From assembly GCA_010279815.1 (NCBI GenBank), contig QEOQ01000253.1, positions 583,977 to 647,976 on the forward strand: a stretch of DNA of 64,000 nucleotides, read 5' to 3'. The position numbers and the translations under genes are program-made. The notes beneath the pieces were generated by a model. The model was given only the letters and a program-made list of their open reading frames with translations. It did no database searches and was not told the DNA's origin. The DNA is from Brachionus plicatilis. Taxonomy: Eukaryota > Rotifera > Eurotatoria > Ploima > Brachionidae. Positions 47,384 through 58,837 of the stretch are shown in pieces. Position 1 is the stretch's first letter; every line of letters begins with the position of its first letter.

Positions 47384-50285
47384 TTACATAAAACTTTTTT
47401 GAAAAAATTTAAAAAATTTACTTTCTTCACAATATTCACCGCTATATCCTTCCGTACATTCACATTTAAAAGACTTGATGTTTTCGGTTGTGATATTTCT
47501 GCACACACCTTCATTTTTGCATAAATTTTCATCACTTTGACATGTTATTTTAGCTATTATTGTTTAAAAAAAAATAATTTAAAAAATGTAATGCTGGAAA
47601 ATTTTTAATTTTTACTTGAGCAAATGCCACAAGTTTTAGGACAACCTAACTGAATATTGTCAATTAATTTACAAAAATCCTTCAATTCATTGCAATTACT
47701 ATATTTATCCAAACAAGTCAGTTTACTATATATTTTACAAGTACTGCAACACTTATTTTTAATCCATTGATTATTAATACAGTCATTACGACTAAAATTG
47801 CTTTTTATAATGGTACTTTTAATAAAATTTTCACACGTTAAACTTTCATTTGTAAAATAATCCTTAACAATTGCGTCATCGCCAAGCGGACAGTCATCAT
47901 TTATAGCTTTTTTGTCCGGAACACATTCACTATGAACACAAATTTTTCCCGAATCACAGATCGACCCTTGAAGAGCGCCTCCATGAGATGAACAATATTC
48001 AGCGGATTTATTTACTCGACAATACAAATTTAAACACAAATCATTTCCAAAATCCTTTTAAATAATTTTTTACTTAAAATTAAAAAAACCTGCTAAACCT
48101 TTTATTGATATTTTGTATTTAAAAATAAACACGAATTATTTTTTTAAAGCTAAATCAGAATCTGATTTTTTTTAATGAGAGAAAAGATAAATTTTTCTCC
48201 ATTTATCAAGAAACTTTACAATCTATAAAGAATTTCTCCTTTAGTAGCATTTATAATAAACCAACATTAAAATTTCAAGTTAATCAACTAAAGCTTTAAG
48301 TTGAAAATTTCTATTACTTACATTAAATTTTAATTTAAACCTACTTTACTTTGTTTAATAAAAATAACTAATAAATAAGTAAGCATTGTTGAAAAAAGAC
48401 ATTTTATTTTCAATTACTTTACAAAATGAAGCATTCATTCCAAAAATAGCTTTGCATTGCTCATCTAAATCCCAAAAAGTACCGAGTCGGGAATTTTTTG
48501 TAAAATTTACTGTTTTCGATTTTAAATAATCATCAGCTTCGGTAAGACATTGAACATCACTGTTATAATTTTCATTTAAAATTATTTCATGTAAGTATTT
48601 TTTAAAATTTTACCTATTTTTTAGCATATAATTTTTTATTGCTTCAATAGAACATTTTGAGAACTTATTGCTGTTCAACGAAATTAAAATACTCGGAGAC
48701 ATAATAAATCCGTCACTTGCACTACAATTTTTATATAAGCCTTGAATTCCATCATGATCGGAACCTATACTATGTCCTATCTCATGAGCCAAAGTCTGAT
48801 TTTTTTAGATAAATAAACATAAAACATGAGATATAAATTTTAAAACTATTACAGTTGTTCCTCCCAATATAGCGTTGTCTTCAATAATAGAAAATTTAAA
48901 TTTTGGAGAGCAAATACGACCAAAAAACGCCATCCCTGATGTTAATGATCTCTCATGTGATCCCAAATATTGATCTGAACTCCACAAATCTTTACTGGTT
49001 ATTCCAACGGCATGATCATAAGTATAATTCAATTTTTTGCCAACCATGAATTCAGAAAAAGCCATTATGGTATCATCCGCAAGAACTACTTCTTTTTGCT
49101 TGTAAAAAGGAATTTCATTTATTCCTACTCTTTTTCTATGCGACCATTTTGAGTCACTTGATTTCTTTCAGTTAAATTAAATTTTAGAATTAAATTTTTT
49201 TTTTCTTATTTCAAAATACCGTAGAAAAAATAAAGTTTTTTAGTTTCACTGAAATTCGTAGCTCTGGATGATCTTTAAACGAATTTAGATATTTAAAGTT
49301 TACTTCATTTATCATTTGTGAAAAATAAATTTTCATGTAACTTATTAAAGCTTTTTTATTTTGTAATCTAGTTAATTTTTTAAAATTCTGATAAATTGAA
49401 TAATCGGTCACAACCAGTACTTCAATCACATAATTGGTGATGTTTTCTCTAAAACTTAAGAAATCACAATAATTTTTAAATATCTTTTTATTTGATAATT
49501 ACTTTAAATTTTTCAGTTCAACCATTTCATTTTTTTTTCCTAATTAAATATTAGTAATAAAGTTATTTCTAATATTAATAATCGAATACCTGAACCAATT
49601 TTTATAAAGTCGAAACTCTGTTCAAGATTTTTCGGTTTTTCAATGATAATATGAGGATTTTCCAAGTCAGATCTTTTGTTTCGCTTATGATCCATATCAA
49701 CTGGGAGAAATGAATAAACAGTATTTAAATCATAACAAGTTCCGAGCTAAAAATATTTAAAAAACTTAAAAATCTAAAACTAAATATAAAATTTACAGCT
49801 TTTAAGTTATCAATGGAAAATTTTATTAGAGTTAACGAACAAGTAAAATTTTTATCATGGTAAAAAGCAATTTTGTTAGCCAAATCAAACATGTCATTAT
49901 CCATATCCTCATTGTGTTCCGAATTTAGAATCCAATCATTAATTAAAGGATGTTTTTTAGATCCCGGATCACTTTTTTGCAGAACTATAGTTTTATTAAT
50001 TTTTGGTGTCCTAAAGCTAATTTGAATTGAATCCGGAAAAAATCCATTGAATTTTTTTTCTTTTATTTCAATTCTTATGTCTTGAATGATCACTTTTTTG
50101 TTTTTTGCGACATCAATGATTTCTATATAAAAAGAATAAATTAATACCGTAAAACAATTTTAATTTTTAGGATAAATTTAGTTTTTTAGGCTAAGCTTTT
50201 AAACGAAAAATTTACCTTTTTCCTTAAAAGAGAACGAATTGATTAAATAAAAAGCCAGATGAAATATTAAATATTGATAGATCAT
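47384..50285 (-). CDS. Secreted ADAMTS-like zinc metalloprotease with ShKT and EGF domains, 687 aa
   Basis: Exons: 50285-50216, 50122-49797, 49746-49590, 49539-49503, 49448-49220, 49164-48853, 48795-48614, 48559-48418, 48054-47616, 47553-47384, all in phase. Order: signal peptide (MIYQYLIFHLAFYLINSFS); prodomain ending at a furin-type site (HKRNKR|SD); reprolysin-type catalytic domain with zinc motif HEIGHSIGSDHD and Met-turn IMSPS; ADAMTS-style disintegrin-like/Cys-rich part (LGTFWDLDEQCKAIFG, LYCRVNKSAEYC, GSICDSGKICVHSECVP); a ShKT six-cysteine module (CLDKYSNCNELKDFC, GCPKTCGIC); and an EGF-like module (CKNEGVC, CECTEGYSGEYC). The catalytic residues are present, so an active extracellular protease is expected. 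No thrombospondin repeat or membrane segment is seen. The last exon can be read to a TAA at 47384, but a good donor (GAAGAAA|gtaaat) 45 nt earlier means more 3' exons are possible. Confidence 0.85.
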
Positions 50286-51238
50286 TTATCTTTTTTTTTT
50301 GACTGATATGAACAAGTTGATGAAGGTTTTATATAAAAAAAAAGGTATTTTAATAAGAATTTATTAAATGTCAATACACAATAGAAAATAAAAACTAATT
50401 TGAATATCAGTCAAACAAAGTTAATAATGCAAAATGTTTGTTTTAAAACATTTAAATTTTGAAATTTATTTAATAAATATTATTTTTATTTGAATTTTAG
50501 TTTTTTGATATTTTTCATTCTAAATAAAACAAATTTAATTTGAAAGTTTAAAATTCTCGAATATTTAATTGCTTAAAGAAAATCTAAATTTTATTTTTAA
50601 TATTTTTTGATCAAAAAATTTGTTTCCCTAAAAAGATTTTATATATTACAAGAATTTATAAAGACAAATTTTATTAAAACTAAAATTATTTAATTTTATT
50701 AAGGAAAATTTAAAAAAATTTTAAAATTAATGTTATTTAATTTCATCTTTAAATTTGTGTAATATTTATGTTTTTATCCATACATATTTTCATAAGTTAT
50801 CAATAGATGTGTCAGTTATAAAAATCGGAAGCTTTTGCATAACAAATAATAATGTTGCATCAGTTTGAAATTTCTTTTTGATGCGTCTAATTCATTATTT
50901 GAGCATATTTATTTTTTGAATATTTTTTCTTTAAAGCTGTTTTAAATTTTTATTTCTATAAAAATAGATTTCAATTATTTTTACCCTTTTACTTTTTTAT
51001 TAATTCAATACGGTCCTTAAAAATTTGAAGTGATGTCAAAGTCAAACGAATCAAAAACTTGTGTCGATCCATCTTCACGAAAATATTTCAAATTATGAAC
51101 ATATATTCATAAAATTAAATGATTTTTCAAAAATCAAATTTTATTTTTTTTTAAATTTTAACTAAACTCTATCTGTATTGAATTTGAAATTTAAAATCAT
51201 AAAAATCATAAGTTTTTTAATATCAAAGATTTTTTGAA

Positions 51239-51362
51239 CAGTATGTTGCAAAAATTTAGAAATTAATTATTTTATTTTTCTTAAATTGTTTATTTATTGT
51301 ATTTGACGAAAAATTGAGTGCAAAAGAAAAAAAATAAAAACACTGATTTGTAGATTTTTTTT
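51239..51362. repeat. About 120-bp dispersed repeat, copy 2
   Basis: It matches 13161-13283 from cagtatgttgcaaaaa to ttgtagatttttttt in the same orientation. Confidence 0.7.
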
Positions 51363-51529
51363 TCTCTTCAATTTGATACATGACACTCGGCAAAAAATAT
51401 AATCAACTTTTAAATATTTAAAATGAAAAAACCACCTATAGAAATTAGAAATTAAAAGTCGGTTCAAAAGTTCGGATGATCCAAAAGATTAACAAAGATA
51501 TGATTGGTATAAACAAAGACTTAATTGAA

Positions 51530-51732
51530 CAATTAAAGATTGGTCCATGGTTATCTTCAGTAACGAGTTCAATTTTGAGGTCTTTAATCAAAAATCAAGA
51601 GTAAAAGTAAAAAAGTTTAAAAATGGGAAGTTTTATTCGAAGTTCTGTATACCAAGGTTACAAAACTGTAGAGATTCAGCCGGTATCTGGGGATGCATTT
51701 CTTACAAAGGCACTGGTTTCGACCCCCCCTAA
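51530..51732 (+). pseudogene. Tc1-like transposase relic, central catalytic part
   Basis: One plus frame reads DWSMVIFSNEFNFEVFNQ and, further on, SAGIWGCISYKGTG before a stop. Tc1-family transposases have W..V.FSDES.F.LF and a S.M.WGC.S..G.G block about 40 residues later, so both spacing and motif agree. The second catalytic Asp of the DDE triad is Asn here (FSNE for FSDE). Only this middle part is recognisable, and it is certainly inactive. Confidence 0.65.
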
Positions 51733-52189
51733 AAAATTGGCTTTTTGGGGTTTTCACATATGCAGATTACGAATTTGAGGTCGAAAATCGAATCCTAAGA
51801 TAGGGGGGACGTTTTACATTTCCAGAACCTTATCTACATTAAAAAAATATATCTACAAATAAAATCTTTAATCTTATTAGATTCATTTTTTTATCTATTA
51901 TTATGAAAAAAATTATCTACCATAAAAATGATAAAAATTATTTATTTATTTATATTTTTTTGTTTGGAATGAAACTTATTCCTCTGTTAAACTTTCTTGT
52001 TTGAATGTACACGATAATAAAAAAATTAAATTAGAATTATTAACTTGAATTTTTAAATAAAAAAAAAGTAATTTCGAAACTAATAATAGTCAATTTTCTT
52101 AAGAGGAATTCACTTTAACAGAAATTCTTAATTGGGGGTCAATAATGTGCTATTTGTCCAGCTCAATTAACTGATTAATTAATAATAAT

Positions 52190-52360
52190 TTGTTCCTTTT
52201 CTGTCCTAGAAGATGTTGGGGAGGCGCTCAACTCCTTTTCGAGTACCTTTTAGAGCGACGGTTTCGAGTTTACACAGCGGTTACTGCATTGAATTGATCA
52301 TCAATACCACTATTATTATTACCTAGTCGAAACTAGTCCCCCTTTTTATGGATGAAAGAG
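52190..52360 (+). repeat. GC-richer island ending in (ATT)n
   Basis: A block of mixed composition (gtcctagaagatgttgggga ... cacagcggttactgcattg) ends in ccactattattattacc. It is similar in style, not in sequence, to the islands at 32090 and 36895 and may be another retroposon 3' end. Confidence 0.4.
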
Positions 52361-52470
52361 GTTTAAACATTCGTCCTGTACTAGGTTTTGTGAAGTTTAG
52401 TACAAAAGAACAGAACAAATTAAATAAATTTTTTTCTAAAAATTTAAAATTAATTCTATGAATGCAGAAT

Positions 52471-52628
52471 AGTTCAACATTCAAAGTTGCATCAACTGTA
52501 AAAGTCTGCTAATGATGTGCAAAATCTCTGCAAAATGCACTGCACTCGATTATATTGAAATTTAATTTCTGCTGAAATCTGCAAATTAAGCAAACCTAGA
52601 TATTTGATGCAAATTTGAATGTTGCACT
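52471..52628. repeat. 158-bp MITE-like inverted repeat
   Basis: The left terminus agttcaacattcaaagttgc and the complement of the right terminus agtgcaacattcaaatttgc pair over 24 nt with two mismatches. The interior repeats ctctgcaaa/tctgcaaa. No target duplication is evident. Confidence 0.6.
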
Positions 52629-53127
52629 ATGTTTAATTAACAGAATTAATTTTAAGCCTTTAGCAAAAAAATTTTTAATTTTTTAAATTTTTTTCTGCTC
52701 TTTTTATCATTTTGTACTGAATTTTACAAAACCCCCGAAAAATTGAAAACGATCTAATAAAAAATAACAAATTTATTAAACAGTACAATCGATTTCATCA
52801 ATGGTAATCAACAAATTAGAAATTATGTTGAGTAAATATAAATAATCAATTTTTAATAAAATTAAATTTATTTATAATGATAAATTAAATTTAGTGATAA
52901 AAAATTCTTGTTATATTTGAATAATTATGTTCGAAATTTATTTTGTTTCATTTTTATTTCCAAATAGTATTAATAAATGGACAGTGAAAATATCTTATGA
53001 AGATAAAGGCACAAGCCTGTTGATTAAATTTCAACTTGAATTAATAAAAAACCATCTCAAAAAAAAGTAATTTTTTTTTTATTTATTAAAATAAATATTT
53101 TCAACAAATTAAAAGAGGTCAATAAAT

Positions 53128-53199
53128 GGTTCTATGGTGTAACGGTTAGCACTCTGGACTCTGAATCCAGCGATCCGAGTTCAAATCTCGGTAGAACCT
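53128..53199 (+). tRNA. tRNA-Gln (anticodon CTG)
   Basis: 72 nt including discriminator T. The acceptor stem GGTTCTA/TAGAACC pairs fully, the anticodon stem CTGGA/TCCAG holds the loop CTCTGAA with anticodon CTG, and the T arm is CCGAG TTCAAAT CTCGG. Box A and box B are canonical. A T5 terminator follows within 10 nt. It is nearly identical to the animal tRNA-Gln consensus. Confidence 0.97.
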
Positions 53200-53253
53200 T
53201 TATTTTTGTTGTTTAAATTTAAATCTTTTTACTAATATTTTTAAAAAAAATAA

Positions 53254-53325
53254 AGGTTCTACCGAGATTTGAACTCGGATCGCTGGATTCAGAGTCCAGA
53301 GTGCTAACCGTTACACCATAGAACC
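53254..53325 (-). tRNA. tRNA-Gln (anticodon CTG)
   Basis: Identical in sequence to the gene at 53128-53199 but on the opposite strand, 54 nt away and convergent. A T-run terminator (tttattttttttaa on the minus strand) lies in the shared spacer. Confidence 0.97.
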
Positions 53326-53550
53326 ATTTATTGATCTCTTTTAATTTGTTGAAAATATTTATTTAATTTAAATAAGTTAATAATTTTGAAAATTATCGTA
53401 TTGTCTAATACAGAATTTAGACTGCTAAAAATGAGAGAAAATTACTATATGTTTAGTTTTCTATTTGATTTTAAAATTTTCCTTTTTCTAAGTAATTTTT
53501 TTTACTTAATTATTAAGTTATTTCTTGATCGATGAATTTTTTTAATTATT

Positions 53551-54203
53551 ATTTTTTTTTAATTTTAATTTATTTGCTTCAATAATAATTAAATGTATTT
53601 TCTTGATGCAACCTAATTAATTAGTTTAATGGTTGGATTTATATTTATATTTTAGCCTTCAATTCTTAAGAATTTAGAAATTTTGGGTAATTTTAGAGTA
53701 TAAACTGCTAGCGATTTTCTATTTTAAATAAATAATAAAAAATTTGACATGTGATTTAGCTTTAAAAATTAAATGTTAAGTTAAATATTTCAGAATCATA
53801 TCAATTTTAATAATTTTTCTTTGCAATTTATAAAATTTATTTAAAAAATTATGCTTTATCTTCGATTATATAGAAAATTGACTCTATCATAAGCTCATCC
53901 ATCCGCATCGATTAAAGCTAGACTTTGTTTCAAATATTAAATAGATATATCAACCATATTTTGACTTTTTGTTGTGCAGAAGCAAATTTTTTAAATTTTA
54001 ATTAATTTCAAATTTGTGGCTTGAAATTATTCAAAAAAAATTGTTGCATACATTCAAAAATCTTTTCAAGCTTTAAACACGTGTAGATAAAGGCTGAAAG
54101 AATTGCTAAATTTTAAATACAAATTAATCTAATTAACAAGGTGCATACATTTTGACGGATTTAATTTAATTTTTAAATATTAATTTAGAGTATTTAATTC
54201 GAA
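53551..54203. other. AT-rich 5' flank of eIF3b
   Basis: No gene, repeat or clear core promoter element is recognised before the eIF3b start codon. Confidence 0.5.
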
Positions 54204-56596
54204 ATGGTTACAAATTCAAATCGTAACGATACCTCGGAAAATTTGCCCGACTTTAGCGACCCAGAAGACTTTGTAGATGATATCTCCAATGAAGGTCTGT
54301 TGCCTTTTTTCCTCTCTCACAGCTGAAAGTGTTTTCAAATTAATACATTTTCTAGATCTCTTACCAGAATTGATGCAAACTGAGCCTAGGCTCGATCGCT
54401 CAGTCAATAAAATAATTATTATTGATAACATACCGAAAGTAGGACCGAAAGAAAAAAAGGAACGACTGAGAAAAGTTTTGAACAACTTGCTGAAAAACTA
54501 CGGAAAAATTGTCAATGACTACTATCCGGAAGATGAAAACCAAGTTTTAAAGGGGTACTTGAATAAAAAAAATTTTTTCCAAATTATTTATTTAAAAGTT
54601 AACTTGAAAAGATACTTTTTTGTCGAGCTGGAAGATGAAAATCTTGCTCAAAAAGCAGTCTCTGAACTAAATGGATACCATTTGGACAAAATGCACTGCT
54701 TTAAAGTAAACTTATTTGGTGATATAGAGAAATACAAGAATTTGGTGATACGAGAAGAAGATATTGGCGAGCCAGCTCCATTCAAGAATCAAGGAAACCT
54801 CAAATGGTGGTTAACTAAACCAGAGGCATATGACCAAATTTGTATCCAACATGGCGAAAACATTATAAGCGTCTTATTGAATACACCTAATGGACCTCAG
54901 ACATTAATTTCAAGAGAAGTTGGTCTTTTTTTGTTAAGAGAAAAAATAAAATTTCCTATTTTTCAATTAAGAAATGGAGTGAAACTCGTTTCCAATGGTC
55001 ACCAAAGGGGCATTATCTATGCACTTTTCATGAGCGCGGTATTGCTCTTTGGGCTCGGGAAGAATTCAATAAATTCGAGCGTTTTAGTCACTCCGGTGTT
55101 CAGCTGATTGATTTTTCGCCATGCGAAAACTACTTGGTAACATGCAACCCGAGCAGAGCTGGTGTAGATGACCAGGCAGTAATTGTTTGGTGTGTGCGAA
55201 CTGGAAAAAAAAAGAGAGCATTTTCATGTGACAGATCAGTGAGCTTTTCTTGGCCATACTTCAAATGGAACTTTGATGATAAATACTTTGCCAGGCTCGG
55301 AAATGATTGTCTAATGGTCTATGAAACAGCAAATTTTAGTCTTGTGGAAAAAAAGAGCATTAAAATTCCTCACATTAAAGACTTTGAATGGTCACCAGCC
55401 AATAACTACATTTCTTACTGGGTCGCCGAGCACAACAATGTGCCGGCACGTGTTGTCTTAATAGAAGTTCCATCCAAAACTGAAATAAGATCCAAGGTTT
55501 GCTCTGAATTTGGTTGAATATTTTTTTTTAATTTTTATTTTTTTGTGGTTGTTCAGAATTTGGTCAATGTGGTAGACTGTAAAATGTACTGGCAAAGTGT
55601 TGGTGATTTTTTGTGCGTTAAAGTAGAGCGTTATAAAAAAGCAAACGTGGTCAAAGATGAGAACGAAAAAGAAACCTTAAGATATAGTGGTATTTACTAT
55701 AATTTGGAATTTTTCCGAATTAGAGAAAAGCAAATTCCGGTCGATTCTCTGGAAATAAAAGAAAATTGCTACTCGTTTGCCTGGGAACCGAACGGCCAAC
55801 GATTTGCCATTATTTCCGGCGAGGCCACTAGCAGAACCACAGGTTCATTTTACAGAGTGGCCAGTCCGACTGCCACTGTTGCGGGTAAACTAGAATTAAT
55901 TAAAGAGCTCAAAAACCGAGCTGTTTTGCAAATTTCTTGGTCTCCAAATGGACAGCATTGTGTGCTAATTACCAGTGCCTCAAAGCAGCAAGCAGCCAGT
56001 TGCCATGCTGAATTCTATGACGTTCAAAGCAACGATGTAATTTTGTCAAACAAAATTGAACACGAACACATGACAGACTATGAATGGGACCCAACTGGTC
56101 GATATTTTGTAACCTACGTGTCATACTGGAATTATAGAGTAATTAAAGGAAAAAAAGGAAAAAAAAAATTTATTTTATTTTTATTTAGCTGGAAAATGCG
56201 TTTATAATGTGGAATTTTCAAGGAAGACAACTTCAAAAGCAAGTGTTTGATAAATTGTACAAGTTTAGTTGGCGCCCGAAACCACCGACATTGTTGAGTC
56301 CGGAACAAGTAAAAGAAATACGAAAAAATCTAAAACAATACAGCGAAAAATACAACGCTTTGGACAGCACTCGTCAGAGAATTGTTTCACAAGAACAATT
56401 AGAAAAACGACGAAAGATGATGGCAGAATTTAGTAATTTCCGTCGAATTGCTGCCAAACGCTTGGCTGAGCAAAAAGCTAAGCGTTTGGAACTGAGAAAT
56501 GGTGTTGATGTAGAATCTGGAGAAAATGAAGTCGAAGAAATTGAGTATACTGTTCAGTTTTTGGTTGAAACAAAAAAAGAAGAAGTAAACGAATAA
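54204..56596 (+). CDS. EIF3B: Translation initiation factor eIF3 subunit B, 703 aa
   Basis: Exons: 54204-54294, 54356-54554, 54612-54918, 54972-55496, 55557-56138, 56189-56596, in phase throughout (2,112 nt). eIF3b is the scaffold of the eIF3 complex on the 40S ribosome. Seen: acidic N-terminus; RRM with KIIIIDNIPKVG (RNP2) and YFFVELEDENLAQKAV (RNP1), ending FKVNLFGD; WD-propeller blocks such as WSPKGHYLCTFHERGIALW, FSHSGVQLIDFSPCENYLVT, NLVNVVDCKMYW and YEWDPTGRYFVTYVSYW; and the C-terminal WRPKPPTLLSPEQVKEIRK helix with an EEIEYTVQFLVET tail that in other species contacts eIF3i/g. Length is like the fly protein (about 690 aa). Intron 2 (54555-54611) is 57 nt, free of stops and a multiple of three. 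AATAAA lies at 56673-56678. It is the only plus-strand protein gene in the window. Confidence 0.95.
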
Positions 56597-57415
56597 GGCA
56601 AACTTATAGACCAAAATAATGAGCATGTCAAAAAAAATCCTTATTAATTATTTATTTTTTTTGCTTAGAAAAAATAAATATTTCCATGAATTTTTTTTTT
56701 ATTTTTTCTATTTTTTTTCATTTTGAGAAAACATCTTTTATCAATGATTTATTCCATTCTAAACTATCTTAATCACCAGAGTTCCTCTTTAAGATTAAAG
56801 AGTGATATTTTGGGACAAAAAACATCAGACCATAATTTTTCGGTAAATTTACATCGGAATTAGATTCACCAAAATGATGCTGTTAAAATATTTACTTTCC
56901 TAGTCACTTATTTTTTCAATATTCGTTACCTTTGAGACCTTCAAAATTAGGCGCTTTGTTTACGTATTTTAGGTGATGACCACTGGTCTAACCAAAATTA
57001 AAATTATTTATTTTTTGTTCTGTAATTGGATTCCGGGTTTTAGTTGCATCCTTAATCTTTGTATTAAAACAAAGTTAACAAATAAAAATTTAGTTTAACA
57101 TTTTTTATTATTAAAAAATTAATGATTATTAAATTTTTTATTGATAATAGATTTATTCAGCAACCATCTTAATAAGAGGAATTAAAAAAAATTTTTTGAA
57201 AAATTTTTCAACAAATCTAATTTTTTAAAAAATTTATTTAAAACAAAACTATTTTTTACAAAATAAAAATTCAAATTTTCTGAATATTGAATTTAATGTT
57301 TAATATTGCTTGATGTGAACAAAAAAAAAAGCATTTGACCAATAAACCACTTTTTAATCAATGGAAATTTTCCAACTCTCGATCGAACCATTCCAAAAAA
57401 CCAGTCAATAAGATG
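56597..57415. other. Intergenic region, eIF3b 3' flank
   Basis: It contains the eIF3b polyadenylation signal and otherwise AT-rich DNA with no gene or repeat recognised. Confidence 0.5.
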
Positions 57416-58837
57416 TCAATTGATAGTTTCATTTAACGAAGGACTAGATGTATTAGAACGTGATTCTAAATTCGGGATAACATGTCTTTCCAGCCACTCG
57501 TTGCACTTTTTATAAACAGCAGCAATCAAAGCACTTTCGTTGGGATCATAGTCGTCAGTGCACTTATCCAAACTTCTCTCATTATCCCTGCTCCCTTTTT
57601 TTTGCTTGTCAAATTGCTCATCATTTTTCTCGTCTCCTTCTCCAATTGTTTCATTCAATCTCAGCCCTTTTCTGTTACTCGGATACTTTTTGGCATCGTA
57701 AACAAGTTTTGTCGATTCGTACAGCTTATTGTGATTGTTCAACAGCAGATTGACAATCGCAGGAGATTCGGTCGGCAGTGGCGAATTGTTCATGGCCTCA
57801 GTTAATGCAGATTTTTGTCTGGTGTCACCTTTTTCCACTGGCTTTTGCTCGTAGAACACGCCACTTGGCGCCGAAAAATAAATATCATTAAAACTTTCTG
57901 TACTCTTAATGTACACATTATCTTCCAGCTGATTCTTTTGCTTTTGGATCAAATTCTGGGAGCTGGCATTTTCGTTGAAATTAAAACCAACAAATTTGCG
58001 GCTCATTGCGCTATTCCTGACATTTTTGGCCTCTTCATTCAGCACAACCGGGTTCCGGCCACTAGCCAAATTGTAATAAACACTGGATGAATTGGCTGAT
58101 TTTTTCGACTTGTAATCTAAATAAATTGAGTTGGACTGATAATCGGTGTTTTTGTTAGATGAGATTGAAAAATTGGAGGGTCTATGTGTCGCACTGTGGT
58201 AATTGTAGAGTTCGTCTTTTTTGCTTTTTGGCTGAGCTGAACTTGGAATGGAATTTCTTGGCCTGTTTTGATTGTAAAACTGCTGCTTTGATTTATTTGG
58301 ATAATTTTGCACTGCACTTCCCACAGTCCGTGCCGATTTGTTCCCCGAGTTGTCGACCAAATTTTGAATTTTAAATTGTCTATTGAATATTCGTTGATCA
58401 CTGAGTCTGTCTACAAAAACATCACTGTTCAGGCTAGACTGGTTGGACCCATTGACCAAATTGAAACCAGATTGTTTGCTCGCTAAATCGCAAATATTCG
58501 TGGTGTTCTGGTTGGCGATGCTTGCATTTGACACATTTAGAGAAGTTTTTTTGTCGTTGTTTTTCGAATGGTGCATGAGAAACTTGCTATACAGCACATT
58601 GGGACTTGACTTGGAACTTTTTGAGTTCATGTTTTGGCCGTAAACATGCGAGGTGGTCGATGGACGACTCAGCAAACGCTTGGTATCGATGAACTTAGGT
58701 GGATTATTGGTCATGTTAGCGAGAATTGTCTCGTCCTTGAGAGATTTTTGTTTTGTTGTTTGAATTGTCTGATGAATTTGCTGGTACTCGGAGTTCTCAT
58801 TAATTCGGAATCTTTTCGTCATAGATAAAGCTTCCAT
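57416..58837 (-). CDS. Uncharacterised Ser/Asn-rich protein, 473 aa, intronless
   Basis: I do not recognise the family. It is a single open frame from ATG at 58837 to TAA at 57416, clearly richer in G+C than its surroundings and by far the longest uninterrupted ORF in the window. It is hydrophilic, with no signal peptide or membrane segment, and is dominated by Ser, Asn, Lys and Gln, which suggests mostly disorder. Possible short linear features are a basic N-terminus (MTKRFRINENSEY), scattered SRPSTTS/RPRNSIPSS-like basic-Ser patches that could be phosphorylation sites, and a more ordered C-terminal helix (ALIAAVYKKCNEWLERHVIP). It lies tail to tail with eIF3b (820 nt apart) and inside the segment framed by the two tRNA-Gln palindromes. 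Splicing to further exons cannot be excluded. That it is a gene rests on length and composition only. Confidence 0.6.
   Translation of the reverse strand: MEALSMTKRFRINENSEYQQIHQTIQTTKQKSLKDETILANMTNNPPKFIDTKRLLSRPSTTSHVYGQNMNSKSSKSSPNVLYSKFLMHHSKNNDKKTSLNVSNASIANQNTTNICDLASKQSGFNLVNGSNQSSLNSDVFVDRLSDQRIFNRQFKIQNLVDNSGNKSARTVGSAVQNYPNKSKQQFYNQNRPRNSIPSSAQPKSKKDELYNYHSATHRPSNFSISSNKNTDYQSNSIYLDYKSKKSANSSSVYYNLASGRNPVVLNEEAKNVRNSAMSRKFVGFNFNENASSQNLIQKQKNQLEDNVYIKSTESFNDIYFSAPSGVFYEQKPVEKGDTRQKSALTEAMNNSPLPTESPAIVNLLLNNHNKLYESTKLVYDAKKYPSNRKGLRLNETIGEGDEKNDEQFDKQKKGSRDNERSLDKCTDDYDPNESALIAAVYKKCNEWLERHVIPNLESRSNTSSPSLNETIN

Larger units (their letters stand above)
50286..53085. other. Intergenic region rich in transposon remnants
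   Basis: No intact gene. Remnants at 51239-51362, 51530-51732, 52190-52360 and 52471-52628 are listed separately. The first kilobase, upstream of the metalloprotease, shows no clear promoter motif. A GC-richer piece at 51730-51820 (ccccccctaaaaaattggc ... taggggggacg) follows the transposase relic and may belong to the same element. Confidence 0.5.
53086..53550. repeat. tRNA-Gln palindrome, inverted duplicate copy A
   Basis: A palindrome of about 270 bp (arms include tRNA plus roughly 40 bp of flank, tttcaacaaattaaaagagg) is followed by about 190 bp of unique flank. The same whole unit is present in reverse orientation at 60325-60795. Confidence 0.9.

Noticed and set aside
57482..58828. Several plus-strand ORFs opposite the 473-aa gene
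   Set aside because: They are fragmented and overlap each other in different frames, and are best explained as antisense shadows of one continuous minus-strand frame.
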